Shown: piece after piece, positions 18,287-27,170 of the stretch
Position numbering within the stretch: the stretch's first letter is position 1
How the letters are laid out: every line of letters begins with the position of its first letter
Assembly: GCA_963789025.1 (NCBI GenBank)
Contig: CAWBIT010000005.1
Span: 372,001 to 436,000 of the forward strand
DNA length: 64,000 nt
Source of the DNA: AP-15 sp963789025
GTDB lineage: Bacteria > Pseudomonadota > Alphaproteobacteria > ATCC43930 > CGMCC-115725
Direction: 5' to 3'
Made by a program: the position numbers and the translations under genes
The notes under the pieces: generated by a model
Database searches by the model: none
Told to the model about the DNA's origin: nothing
Seen by the model: the letters and a program-made list of their open reading frames with translations, nothing else

Positions 18287-18444
18287 GATGCCCTCCTGGT
18301 TTGAAGCGGTCCCTTTTGCGGAGCCTTGCAGAAAAGCTAGACCAGCCATGCGCAAAAGTCTCTTACTTTTTTAACCTTTGTGTAAACGTGCGGAAATTGG
18401 CCCGGCGGAGCGGCAGAGAGGTGCCCGAAGAGGGTGGCGGCGCG

Positions 18445-19512
18445 ATGCGGCAACCGGCGGCCGCCGAGGCGGACAGCGCCGCCGCGGCGCAATGGCGGCG
18501 CACGCTTTGGGTCATGGTCGGCATTCAATTCATCATGACGGGGGCATTCTCGATGCTGAGCCCGATCATGCCGCTGCTGCTGCCCGAGCTCGGGGTCGAG
18601 ACGGCGAGCGCGGTCGATCTGTGGGCCGGCATCCTCAACGGCGTCACGTCCTTTGTCGCGGCCTTCGCTTCACCGGTATGGGGGCGCGTCGCCGACCGCC
18701 GTGGCCGCAAGCTGATGCTGGTGCGCTCGAGCCTCGCAATCGGCGTGTTCACCGCGCTGATGGGCGTCGCGGCGAATGTGTGGCAGTTCTTTGCGTTTCG
18801 CGCGCTGATGGGCGTGTTCGCCGGATTTTCCAGCGCAGCTATCGCATTGGTGGCGAGCCAGGTTCCCGAGAGGCGGCTCGGCTACGCACTCGGTCGACTC
18901 AGCACCGGCCAGCTCGTCGGGTCCCTAGTCGGTCCGCTGATCGGCGGCGCATTGGCCGATCTGACCGGCAGCTATCGCATTCCGTTTTATTGCACCTCGG
19001 CGACGATCCTGTTGTCGCTCGCGCTCGTCTGGTTCGCTGTTGACGAGCGCTTTGTGGCGCCGCCAAAGGCGCGCGGCAGCCGATCGATCCTCAGCAGCCT
19101 GATCGCGGTCGCGGGCACGCTCGTCCTATTGGCGTTGTTCTTCGTGCTGCTTATGGCCCAGTTCGGCGTGCGCACGGTGCAGCCGATCGTGACCTTGTAC
19201 GTCCAGGAGCTGGTCGGCCCCCGCCCCGACCTCGCCACCCTGAGCGGCATCGCGTTTTCGGTGACCGGGCTCGCCAACGTCATTGCGGCACCGTTCCTCG
19301 GCAATCGCAGCGATCGGATCGGCTACCGGGTGTTACTGATCTGCCTCTGTGGTGCGACCCTGACGACATTGTTTTCTTTTTTGGTCGCAAAGCGCTGGGT
19401 CGGAACGTACATTACCAATCTCGATACGGAATTAAAGACGGTCGGACTGTCGGGATTACTCCAGGTGGGGAGAAAGACTGCTTTCCTATTTTCTCACGGA
19501 TCAAAAGCATAA
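18445..19512 (+). pseudogene. MFS multidrug-type transporter, 3' end lost at island junction
   Basis: An MFS drug:H+ antiporter-like protein that starts normally (WRRTLWVMVGIQFIMTGAF; GRVADRRGRKLMLVRSS). It follows the family through the middle loop and NRSDRIGYRVLLICLCGATL, then loses similarity at about 19,368. The last 45 or so residues are hydrophilic and unrelated, read into AT-richer DNA, and its end overlaps the convergent DUF2971 gene. About three of the usual twelve membrane segments are missing. It is not related closely to the three tandem MFS genes. The start could also be the GTG at 18421. Confidence 0.75.
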
Positions 19513-20281
19513 CGACGGATTGAATTGCTAAGTCCATATGAGGACACGGCCCTACAATTATATGATCAATGGGCGTATCATCAGATGACCCGTGGAAATT
19601 GACCTTTCTGCAATACGGTATCATCATGGACTTGCCCGGCCGAAAATCTAGTTCTCTGGCAGATATAGTTTTGGAAACGAGACGCCATTCTTGTTCTTCC
19701 ATGAAAGACGGGTCTTTGAAAAATGCACCATGTTTGGTTATTGCGTCACCAAATTGTTGTATCAGCGATAACATGTTTTTATTGTGAGACGTTAGGTAAT
19801 AATCGCAAACTTCTTTTACAATATCCTCCTGAGTTGCCTTGTCGTAGATACAGGGACCTAAAACAAAATCTAAGTTCTCTACAGACGACATTAGCTTCTT
19901 GGTGTCGAAACCGATCGAATATCCATAACCACTGCTGGCATAACCGCGCCACTGGCTGAGAAGGTCGCCATTTGCACAGAAACACGCAACGCAAATATTA
20001 ACGTTTCTGTTAGCAACGGCAAAACTTCGCAGCGTTGCAGCAATTTCCTTCCTCTGAGAATTGGACGCACGGCGCTCCTCCATTGTGAGAAGCTCGTCCA
20101 CCATTTTGAATATATATGCGAATTCTGTAGAGTCATTTAGATAATGGATCTTCGTCGCCCACAGCTCTCTGTTTTCTAAGATCCCCAACAACCCCGATTG
20201 ATTGGTATAATGATAAATAAAATCCGGCAGCCGAAGCGGTACAGGTGTTGCGATAGATGGCGGACCATCGTTAGATGTCAT
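19412..20281 (-). CDS. DUF2971 family protein (possible defence gene)
   Basis: A 289-residue protein with the DUF2971 signature: FIYHYTNQSGLLGILENREL then WATKIHYLNDSTEF at the start, CFCANGDLLSQWRGYASSG in the middle and EEQEWRLV near residue 215. No membrane segment. DUF2971 proteins are poorly characterised and often lie in phage-defence or mobile regions; a catalytic role is not established. Base composition is clearly AT-richer than the flanks. The gene lies on the same strand as, and 124 bases downstream of, the AbiJ-like gene. The start at 20281 is where family similarity begins. Confidence 0.8.
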   Translation of the reverse strand: MTSNDGPPSIATPVPLRLPDFIYHYTNQSGLLGILENRELWATKIHYLNDSTEFAYIFKMVDELLTMEERRASNSQRKEIAATLRSFAVANRNVNICVACFCANGDLLSQWRGYASSGYGYSIGFDTKKLMSSVENLDFVLGPCIYDKATQEDIVKEVCDYYLTSHNKNMLSLIQQFGDAITKHGAFFKDPSFMEEQEWRLVSKTISARELDFRPGKSMMIPYCRKVNFHGSSDDTPIDHIIVGPCPHMDLAIQSVVMLLIREKIGKQSFSPPGVIPTVRPSLIPYRDW

Positions 20282-20405
20282 GTTTCTTGTCCACTCACCA
20301 CAGGCTTTTCCGGTCGGCCTCAAGGTGATGCCGAGGCTTGTTCGTCGCAAGCGTATTGAATGAGGGGGATGCGGACTGGAAGTCAGCCGGTCGCGGTGCC
20401 GCTTT

Positions 20406-21185
20406 TTACCGCTTCTTGTTTGCCATAAATGCTGCAAACGACGAAGCGATCCCGACCGCCAAACTTGTCTCAGCGAATTCCGGTGCTTTGCCCTCTGAAA
20501 GGTGCCGGGCTCTATTAGACACGAAACCCCACAACTTGTGGGCCGCTTCGTCGAGCGGTTTCGGAAGAATATCCGGATAATCGTTTAGGAGCTGCCCAAA
20601 CGTCTTTTTGGGATCTCCTGTAAAATCGCGAGCTACACACTCCAGCGCGGCGCTGACGTGCTGTAGAGCGCCCGTGATATCCGGAGTAGGCCGTCGTGAC
20701 AAATCACGGTTGGCTTCATGCAGCTCATTTTCAGCAGTAGTATTGCCACCCTGTCTAAGTGACTCTACATTTCGGTGCATTGAGCTTTCAAACGATGACG
20801 GGCCGCGTACTTCTATTTGCCCAGCGACCATTTTCCAGCCAATACCATTAGCTCGGAAAAATTGGTTCAGCTCCCTTTGAAATTGAAGGTATAATCCGTT
20901 CCATTGCTTCTGAAGGGCAGCATAAACAAATTCGGCAAAGTCGTAAACTCGAAACCATTCACAGGCTCTGAGAACTTGTTGCGCGGAGAGGATCCTTCGG
21001 CCTGGTGGGGGCGGCCCATGAGTTGGAGCTATAAGAAAAACGGCTTTCGCTACTTCTACTGTTGGACCGCCGCAGTTCACTGCAAGAGCCCATACAGCAT
21101 CTCGCAAAGTCTGGGGAGCCCCCTGCCAAATAGTAACCGGCGACTCCTCGTTGGGGAAGCCATGGCGTTCAGAGAAATTTCTCAT
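20406..21185 (-). CDS. AbiJ-like abortive-infection protein (AbiJ N-terminal domain 4 plus HEPN-like C-terminus)
   Basis: A 259-residue protein. The start NFSERHGFPNEESP and then LRDAVWALA matches the AbiJ-NTD4 pattern (FSER.G...LR..LW). The C-terminal third (DITGALQHVSAALECVARDF, KTFGQLLNDYP, then NRARHLSEGKAPEFAETSL) resembles the HEPN-type Abi C-terminal domain, in which an Arg/His motif can form an RNase site. Proteins of this layout stop phage growth by damaging the host. The assignment is from remembered domain patterns, not a search. AT-rich relative to neighbours, it probably forms a unit with the DUF2971 gene. Confidence 0.65.
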   Translation of the reverse strand: MRNFSERHGFPNEESPVTIWQGAPQTLRDAVWALAVNCGGPTVEVAKAVFLIAPTHGPPPPGRRILSAQQVLRACEWFRVYDFAEFVYAALQKQWNGLYLQFQRELNQFFRANGIGWKMVAGQIEVRGPSSFESSMHRNVESLRQGGNTTAENELHEANRDLSRRPTPDITGALQHVSAALECVARDFTGDPKKTFGQLLNDYPDILPKPLDEAAHKLWGFVSNRARHLSEGKAPEFAETSLAVGIASSFAAFMANKKR

Positions 21186-21664
21186 GCCTTTGCGTTGTTG
21201 GCCTTCTGCTTCACGTTTGGGGCAAGCCGTGTCGCGGTGTGGTCGCACTCCACAAATCTCGCATCAGTTCCCCCATCACCCGATTTTCCCGGTTCGTTCC
21301 AAAAGGTGATGATGGACCTTCTTCACATCAAGAGTTACCGGTCTTCAGGCGTCTACCGACCACCGTTCCCATCCCCATATCAGGGGCATGAACGTTGAGT
21401 TAGATGAAAAACAAGCCGCCGCTCTGATCCAAGAGCGTCACGATATCGTCGAGAATTGACAAATTCCCATTTTCGCCGCGCATCCGCGTGTTGCGAGAGA
21501 TCCTGACTAAGTTGCGACCGGAACCCGTTAGCTTTTCGTTAGCTTTGGCACATGACACGTCCCCAAGGCCTTGAGAAACAAAGATATTTTTGCAGGGTAT
21601 ATTACAGGGTGCCCGAATACGTGGACCGCTAAGCCTGAACGCGGATACCCGCTTTGAGGAGACC
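21186..21664. other. AT-richer intergenic tail of the island, no gene seen
   Basis: No reading frame with recognisable protein is visible. A short direct repeat of CGTTAGCTTT occurs near 21,525-21,545. No integrase, tRNA or clear attachment site is seen, and the missing 3' part of the MFS gene is not found here. The high-GC chromosome resumes at the sirtuin gene. Confidence 0.4.
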
Positions 21665-22396
21665 ATGAGAAGCATGCGCGAACTCTGGCCCGAGGCGCCC
21701 AGCATCGTTATCCTGACCGGCGCCGGCATTTCGCAGGAATCCGGGCTCGCGACGTTTCGCGATGCCGACGGGATTTGGGCGACGGTGCGCCTCGAAGAGG
21801 TGGCGACACTCGAGGCCTTTGCCCGCGACCCGGCGCGGGTGCTGGCCTTCTACGACGCGCGCCGGCGGCAATTGCAGCACCCCTCGGTCACCCCCAATGC
21901 CGCGCATGAGGCATTGGCCCGGCTCGAAGCTGTGCGGCCGGGCGAGGTGATGATCGCCACGCAGAACATCGACGATCTGCACGAGCGGGCCGGCTCGCGG
22001 GCCGTGATCCACATGCACGGCGAGCTATTGAAGGCGCGCTGCACCGCCTGCGGCAAGACTACCATCTGGTATGACGATCTGACCGGCAACGAGGGCTGCC
22101 CGATCTGCGCGATCGAGGGCCAGCTGCGCCCGCATGTCGTCTGGTTCGGCGAGATGCCGTTGGGCCTCGACACGATTTATCAGGTTCTCGCGCAGTGCCA
22201 GGTCTTCCTATCGATCGGCACCTCAGGCAGTGTCGAGCCGGCAGCGAGCTTTGTCGAAGAGGCCCGCCGCGCCGGCGCGCACACGGTCGAGCTCAACCTC
22301 GAGCCCTCGCACAGCGCCAGCCTCTTTGCCGAGCGCATCTATGGCCCGGCCAGTCGGATCGTGCCGGAATTTGTCGCGAAACTGCTCAATCGTTGA
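21665..22396 (+). CDS. cobB: NAD-dependent protein deacylase (sirtuin)
   Basis: A 243-residue class III sirtuin closely following E. coli CobB. It has the NAD site GAGIS (residues 19-23), TQNIDDLHERAG, catalytic His in HMHGELLKARC, two CxxC pairs for zinc and LRPHVVWFGEMPLG. Y63 and R66 in FYDARRRQL are the residues that let CobB/SIRT5 accept succinyl-lysine. It removes acyl groups from lysines in the cytoplasm. The ATG at 21665 follows GAGGAG; a second ATG nine bases later is also possible. It is unrelated to the long SIR2 protein at 50-54 kb except for the fold. Confidence 0.93.
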   Translation: MRSMRELWPEAPSIVILTGAGISQESGLATFRDADGIWATVRLEEVATLEAFARDPARVLAFYDARRRQLQHPSVTPNAAHEALARLEAVRPGEVMIATQNIDDLHERAGSRAVIHMHGELLKARCTACGKTTIWYDDLTGNEGCPICAIEGQLRPHVVWFGEMPLGLDTIYQVLAQCQVFLSIGTSGSVEPAASFVEEARRAGAHTVELNLEPSHSASLFAERIYGPASRIVPEFVAKLLNR

Positions 22397-22402
22397 AGAA
22401 TA

Positions 22403-22473
22403 TTACCACGGAGGCACGGAGGGCACAGAGTCATTAGACTTCTCCTCCGTGGGCTCTGTGCCTCTGTGGTGAA
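22403..22473. repeat. Long inverted repeat after cobB
   Basis: ACCACGGAGGCACGGAGGGC at the left pairs with CCTCTGTGGTGAA-type sequence at the right around a short AT-rich loop. It lies seven bases after the cobB stop and could serve as its transcription terminator. The motif is a widespread intergenic repeat in environmental genomes. Confidence 0.6.
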
Positions 22474-22503
22474 ATTCCTCTAACAGGGAGCGGAAAAACT
22501 CGC

Positions 22504-22628
22504 CGTCATTCCGGGACGGCCCTTTAGGGCCGGGCCCGGAATCCAAGAACACAGGCCAGGCCATTAATTTCATGAGTTCGTGTTCATGGATTCCGGGTTC
22601 GCGGGCATAGCCCGCGCCCCGGAATAAC
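22504..22628. repeat. Dispersed CATTCCGGG palindromic repeat, copy A
   Basis: CGTCATTCCGGGACGGCCC at one end and GCGCCCCGGAATAACG at the other bracket internal hairpins (GGCCCTTTAGGGCC; GGATTCCGGGTTCGCGGG). A second copy with the same plan is at 44129-44260. Confidence 0.75.
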
Positions 22629-22629
22629 G

Positions 22630-23682
22630 TTAAGCGGCAAGGCGGGGTTTGACATCCTCGCACAGCAACCGCATTGCGGTGAGCACCTGTTGATGCGGAA
22701 TGAGGCCGCCGCAATTGAGCTCGGCGAGAATGCCGGTGAGCCCGATTTCCCGGCGCAGCGCCTTCAGGCGTTCGGCAATCGCCTCGGGGGTGCCGACCAA
22801 TGCATGATTGCGCAAGCCATCCTCGTACCTCATGCTGCGCAGCTGGTCGACGCGGCGCATCCGCCGGGCGGCGGTTTCCGGGTCGATCAGCCGCGCCGCG
22901 CCTTCGAGCAGGTTCGCCTGCTCGTGGTAGAAATGCGTGATGCTTTCCCTGGGTTCTGCGCGGGCGCGCTCTTCAGTCTCGGCGATATAGATCGGCGCCG
23001 AGACGAAGACCTGGCCGCGGCCGGGATGCCCAGCTTCCTCCCAGGCGTCGTGATATGTCTGAATCTGCTTGGGGAGGTCGTCCCAAGTCGTGTGGCGCAC
23101 CGAGGCGAAGATCGGCGCGCCGCGCCGGCCGATCGCCGGAAAGGTGTCGGGGGTGCTGGCGGCGATGCGGATCGGCGGCGTCGGCTTCTGGTACGGCTTC
23201 GGCACCACTGCGACGTCTTTGAACCGGTGGTACCGGCCCTCATAGGAGAAGCCCGGTTTCGTCCAGGCCTGCTCGACGATATCCAGGATTTCAAGAAAAC
23301 GCTCGCGGCTTTCGGCGTAGGAGACCCCATAGGCCTCGTAGGTCTGCGCCACCCCGCTGCGGCCGACCCCGAAGATCAATCTGCCGTGGCTCAATTGATC
23401 TACGGTCGCGGCCTCCTCGGCCAATCGCAATGGGTGGCACAGCGGCAGGACCTGAACGGCAATGCCGATCTTCATGCGGCGCGTGCGCGCGGCGATCGCG
23501 CTGGCGATGCTGAGCGGCGCCGACAACAGCGACCGCCGCGGCTCGAAATGGAGCTCGGCCAGCCACATCACATCGAGCCCCAACCGCTCGGCCGCATCGA
23601 CCTGTTCCATCGCCTCATCGAAGGCCTCGCTCTCGGTCCGGCCCGGAAGTGACGGAAACTCGTGAAACATGCCGAATTCCAT
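22630..23682 (-). CDS. LLM-class flavin-dependent oxidoreductase (luciferase-like)
   Basis: A 350-residue bacterial-luciferase-like monooxygenase. Landmarks are MEFGMFHEFPSLPGR at the start, GLDVMWLAELHF, MKIGIAVQVLPLCHPLRLAEE and RLIFGVGRSGVAQTYEAYG, which form the flavin/F420 pocket. It uses reduced flavin (or F420) to oxidise an unknown substrate. The start at 23682 follows AGCAGGAG. A palindromic repeat sits directly at its 3' end. Confidence 0.88.
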   Translation of the reverse strand: MEFGMFHEFPSLPGRTESEAFDEAMEQVDAAERLGLDVMWLAELHFEPRRSLLSAPLSIASAIAARTRRMKIGIAVQVLPLCHPLRLAEEAATVDQLSHGRLIFGVGRSGVAQTYEAYGVSYAESRERFLEILDIVEQAWTKPGFSYEGRYHRFKDVAVVPKPYQKPTPPIRIAASTPDTFPAIGRRGAPIFASVRHTTWDDLPKQIQTYHDAWEEAGHPGRGQVFVSAPIYIAETEERARAEPRESITHFYHEQANLLEGAARLIDPETAARRMRRVDQLRSMRYEDGLRNHALVGTPEAIAERLKALRREIGLTGILAELNCGGLIPHQQVLTAMRLLCEDVKPRLAA

Positions 23683-24041
23683 AGGGTGCTCCTGCTGCCG
23701 CCGAGATCCGCCGAGCCTAGCCAAGCTTGCCGGCGCAAGCCATCGTGATCAGTAGGCCCATACCGTGCGGAAGCGAGTTGTTCACAACAAGTGTGACGAT
23801 CGTAAGACATCTATCCAACATTACGATAAGATTAGTTTTAGTTGAAAGAACGGAGAGCACACCTAGTCTTCGACAGCAGAGCGCAAGTTGAGGAATTTGC
23901 GAGAACCAAAGCTGCGCGGCGGGCCCGACGCGGTTTCCGCCTAGTTTTCAACAGGGTTATCCACAGGCGAGTTTTCGCGTGCTTACCCGCTGCCGATAAT
24001 CCAAACTGAGGCGGTCAACGCCACCAACCCCGGATTTCCCC
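23683..24041. other. Intergenic region between divergent genes, no gene seen
   Basis: About 360 bases with an AT-rich patch near 23,800-23,870 that may hold divergent promoters for the LLM oxidoreductase and binding-protein genes. No RNA gene or repeat is recognised. Confidence 0.4.
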
Positions 24042-24773
24042 ATGCCTCAAGAACTCGTCTCCGAGCTTGCCCCAACCGGCGTTCTGCGTGCGGCGATCAA
24101 TATGGGCAATTTCCTGCTGGTCACCGGTCGCACCCCGTCGGGCGATCCCGAGGGGGTGGCGCCCGACATGGCGCGGGAGATTGCTTCGCGCCTGGGCGTC
24201 CCCGTCGTCTATGTGCCCTATGCGCGGCCGGGCGAGCTTGCGGACGCGACCGGGACCGGCGTCTGGGACATCGGTTTGATCGGCGCCGAGCCGCAGCGCG
24301 CCGAGAAGATCGCCTTTACGCCCGCCTATGTCGAAATCGAGGCGACCTATCTGGTCCCGGCGGGCTCGCCCCTCAAAAGCATTGCCGATGTCGACAAGCC
24401 CGGCATGCGCATTGCGGTGAGCGCGCGCAGCGCTTATGATTTGTGGCTCGCGCGCAACATCAAGCATGCCGAAGTCGTCCGCTCCGAGGGTGGCGGCGGC
24501 GCCGCGTTCAAGCAATTCGTCGACGACAAGATGGACGCGCTCGCCGGCCTGCGCCCGGGGCTCATGTCGGATCTCGAGAAATTACCCGGTGCGCGCATTC
24601 TCGATGGGCAGTTCACCGCGGTGCAGCAGGCGGTCGGCACGGCGCGGACCAATTCCGCCGGCGCCGCCTTTTTGCGCGACTTTGTCGAGGAGGCGAAGAA
24701 ATCCGGGCTCGTCGCGCGCCTGATCGAGCGCTACAACGTAGTCGGCCGCCTCTCGGTCGCCCCTCCAGCCTAG
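24042..24773 (+). CDS. Family 3 solute-binding protein-like, apparently without signal peptide
   Basis: A 243-residue type 2 periplasmic-binding fold of the SBP_bac_3 group: GVLRAAINMGNF at the first strand, GVAPDMAREIASRLGV, WDIGLIGAEPQRAEKIAFTP and RIAVSARSAYDLWLARN. The order is that of amino-acid-type ABC binding proteins. No hydrophobic export signal precedes it from either nearby start, and no permease or ATPase is adjacent. It lies 16 bases before an amidase, so it may supply or sense the substrate of that enzyme in the cytoplasm. Confidence 0.8.
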   Translation: MPQELVSELAPTGVLRAAINMGNFLLVTGRTPSGDPEGVAPDMAREIASRLGVPVVYVPYARPGELADATGTGVWDIGLIGAEPQRAEKIAFTPAYVEIEATYLVPAGSPLKSIADVDKPGMRIAVSARSAYDLWLARNIKHAEVVRSEGGGGAAFKQFVDDKMDALAGLRPGLMSDLEKLPGARILDGQFTAVQQAVGTARTNSAGAAFLRDFVEEAKKSGLVARLIERYNVVGRLSVAPPA

Positions 24774-24789
24774 AAGCGGAGCGAAAGGG

Positions 24790-26421
24790 ATGTCCGATGA
24801 ACTCGCCTTTCTGACAATCGCCGAGGCGGCCCGGCTGATCGAGCAAAAGCGGCTCTCGCCGGTCGAGCTGACGACTGCGCTGATCCGGCGCACCGAGGCG
24901 CTCGACCCGCAGCTAAACGCATACCTACTGCCGACCGCCGACCGGGCGCTCGACCAGGCTCGCCAGGCCGAGCGCGAGATCGTGGCGGGCCGCTATCGCG
25001 GCCCGATGCACGGCATCCCATTCGGGCTGAAAGACATCTATTCGACTACCGGGATCCGCACGACCGGCCATTCCCGGATCTGCCTCGACACGGTCCCCTC
25101 GGCCGACGCCACGACCGTCCGAAAGCTCTACGAGGCAGGCGCCGTCCTGACCGGCAAGCTCGCGACGCATGAATTCGCGCATGGCGGTCCGTCATTCGAC
25201 CTGCCCTGGCCGCCGGCCCGCAACCCATGGAAGCGCGAGCACTTCACCGGCGGCTCCTCGAGCGGCTCGGGCGCGGCGGTGGCGGCGGGGCTCGTCCCGG
25301 CGGCGCTCGGCTCAGACACGGGCGGCTCGATCCGCGGCCCGGCCGCGCTGTGCGGCATCGTCGGGCTGAAGCCGACCTACGGCCTGGTAAGCCGCTATGG
25401 CGTCTACGCGAACTCTTTCAGCTTCGACCATGCCGGGCCAATGACCTGGACGGTCGAGGATTGCGCGATCATGCTGCAGACGATCGCCGGCCATGATCCG
25501 AATGACCCGGCCAGCGCAACGCGGCCGGTGCCGGACTACCGCGCGGGGTTGACCGGCGACATCAAAGGCCTGCGCATCGGGGTCGTGCGCCATCTGCACG
25601 AGGATGATTGCGCAGTGACCCCCGAGGTGAATACGGCGCTGGAGGAGGCCTTTGCCGTGCTGCGGTCGCTGGGCGCCACTCTCGGCGAGGTGCGGCTGCG
25701 GCCGGCGCAGGACTATTACGACGTCAAGGTCACGATCGCGGAAAGCGAATTGCTCGCCGTGCACGAACCGGCCCTGCGCACTAGGCCTAGCGATTTCGGT
25801 GAGGATTTCCTCGGCCGCGTGCTGCCGGCAGTGCTGATCAGCGGCCGCGATTATATCCAAGCCCAGCGCGAGCGGCGGCGCATGCTGGCCGAAATGGCGC
25901 CGGTCTACGCCAATTACGATGTGCTCGTGACCGCGACGGCCGGCGCGCCGGCGCCGCGCCTCGGCAGGTGGCGCACGATCGAATTCTGGAAGCGGCCGTC
26001 ATTGACGACGCCGTTCAACGTAACCGGCGGCCCGGCGTTGGCGCAGTGCATCGGGTTCGCAAGCAACGGGCTGCCATTGTCGATGCAGGTCGTCGGGCGC
26101 CCGTTCGACGATGCGACCGTCTTGCGGGTGGCGGATGCCTATGAGAGGGCGACGCCCTGGCGGAAGAAAAGACCTCAGCTCGACCCCGACGCCGAATTTT
26201 CGACTGCGCTGCCGCCGGTCCCCGATCCGGAGCCGGCCCAAATCGATGTCGCCACACGAGACAGGGTCGCCATCGCCTGCCGCGCCGCCGGCCTGACCTT
26301 GTCCGAGCGCCAGTTCGAGATGGCCTGCGCCGCCGCGCCCTACGTCATCGCCATGACCGGTCGGCTCTACCGCGACCGCGCGTATAGCGAGGAACCGGCG
26401 AACATCTTCCAGTTCGGTTGA
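24790..26421 (+). CDS. Amidase-signature family amidase
   Basis: A 543-residue amidase-signature enzyme. The Ser-cisSer-Lys triad is visible: K81 in PFGLKDIYST, S156 in TGGSSSGSG and nucleophile S180 in GSDTGGSIRGPA. The core resembles GatA, but the C-terminal extension of about 60 residues (TRDRVAIACRAAGL and on) and the lack of GatB/C neighbours argue for a catabolic amidase. It hydrolyses an unknown amide to acid and ammonia. Spacing suggests one transcript with the preceding binding-protein-like gene. Confidence 0.92.
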   Translation: MSDELAFLTIAEAARLIEQKRLSPVELTTALIRRTEALDPQLNAYLLPTADRALDQARQAEREIVAGRYRGPMHGIPFGLKDIYSTTGIRTTGHSRICLDTVPSADATTVRKLYEAGAVLTGKLATHEFAHGGPSFDLPWPPARNPWKREHFTGGSSSGSGAAVAAGLVPAALGSDTGGSIRGPAALCGIVGLKPTYGLVSRYGVYANSFSFDHAGPMTWTVEDCAIMLQTIAGHDPNDPASATRPVPDYRAGLTGDIKGLRIGVVRHLHEDDCAVTPEVNTALEEAFAVLRSLGATLGEVRLRPAQDYYDVKVTIAESELLAVHEPALRTRPSDFGEDFLGRVLPAVLISGRDYIQAQRERRRMLAEMAPVYANYDVLVTATAGAPAPRLGRWRTIEFWKRPSLTTPFNVTGGPALAQCIGFASNGLPLSMQVVGRPFDDATVLRVADAYERATPWRKKRPQLDPDAEFSTALPPVPDPEPAQIDVATRDRVAIACRAAGLTLSERQFEMACAAAPYVIAMTGRLYRDRAYSEEPANIFQFG

Positions 26422-26440
26422 CGAACGGGAGAAGCGCAGT

Positions 26441-26555
26441 GCGTCCTTCGAGACGGCCGCTTCGCGACCTCCTCAGGATGAGGTTTTTTATTAATTCCCA
26501 TCAAAGAATTAACCTCATCCTGCGGAGCGCCTGGAAGACGCGTCTCGAAGGACGC
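26441..26555. repeat. Dispersed CTCATCCTGAGG palindromic repeat, copy 1
   Basis: Fourteen-base perfect arms (GCGTCCTTCGAGAC at 26441, GTCTCGAAGGACGC at 26542) enclose a second dyad of CCTCAGGATGAGGTT and AACCTCATCCTG around an AT-rich centre. The whole forms a long cruciform or hairpin. Related copies are at 29305-29420 and, partly, 43231-43276. Confidence 0.85.
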
Positions 26556-26571
26556 ACGAGAGCAATGCAGC

Positions 26572-27160
26572 CTAAAAGGCTTCGAACACCTGCCGGATTG
26601 CAGTGTTCTGGTCGCCTTCGGGGAAGAGCGGCACCAAGATCGGCGTCTTGATTCCTGCGGCGCGCCATGCCTCGACGCCGTCGCGTATCTTGACCGGCGG
26701 GCCGAACAATGTGCAATCCGACAGCCACCGGTCCGGCAGGTATTTGGGGATGTCCTCCGTTCGCCCTTCGGCCACGGCAGTTTCGATCGCCCTCATCTCC
26801 TCGACGTAGCCGGCTTCCTTCCAGTAATTGCGGTAATACGGCATCAGCGCGTAATTCGTTACGGTCCGCCGCAGCAACGCCGATGCCGAACTGAAAGCGC
26901 CCACCCGATACTTCGTGCAGATAGGCCGCCATCTGGGCGAATTCCCCGGCCGTCTGCGCATAGATCGGCGCTATGGCTGTGGCGAAAGGGATGCGCTCGG
27001 TGGCGAACGCAAGCGCCAGGCACTGCGCCATGTTGCTGTATTGGCTCGAAACCGAGATGCCGGCAAAGCCGCGACGCTCGATCTCGCGCGCGAGATCGAG
27101 CGTGGCGCGCCGCTGCCCCGGTGGGGCGATGAGATTGAGCGCGGGCAGCTGCGCGGCCAT
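26572..27160 (-). pseudogene. LLM-class flavin oxidoreductase with internal deletion and frameshift
   Basis: The N-terminal third is read in one frame (PALNLIAPPGQ, FAGISVSSQYSNMAQCLA, VSGGRFQFGIGVA) and the C-terminal third in another (NYALMPYYRNYWKEAGY, FEAF at the end). The central 100-150 residues normal for the family are absent. The frame changes at about 26,865-26,890, the deletion junction. The product would be non-functional. It lies 10 bases after the NIPSNAP gene, once its operon partner, and next to a palindromic repeat. Confidence 0.8.
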
Positions 27161-27170
27161 CTTGCCGGCG

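Noticed and set aside
21400..21729. 109-codon reverse frame before cobB
   Set aside because: Its start lies inside cobB on the opposite strand and the sequence has no domain-like pattern.
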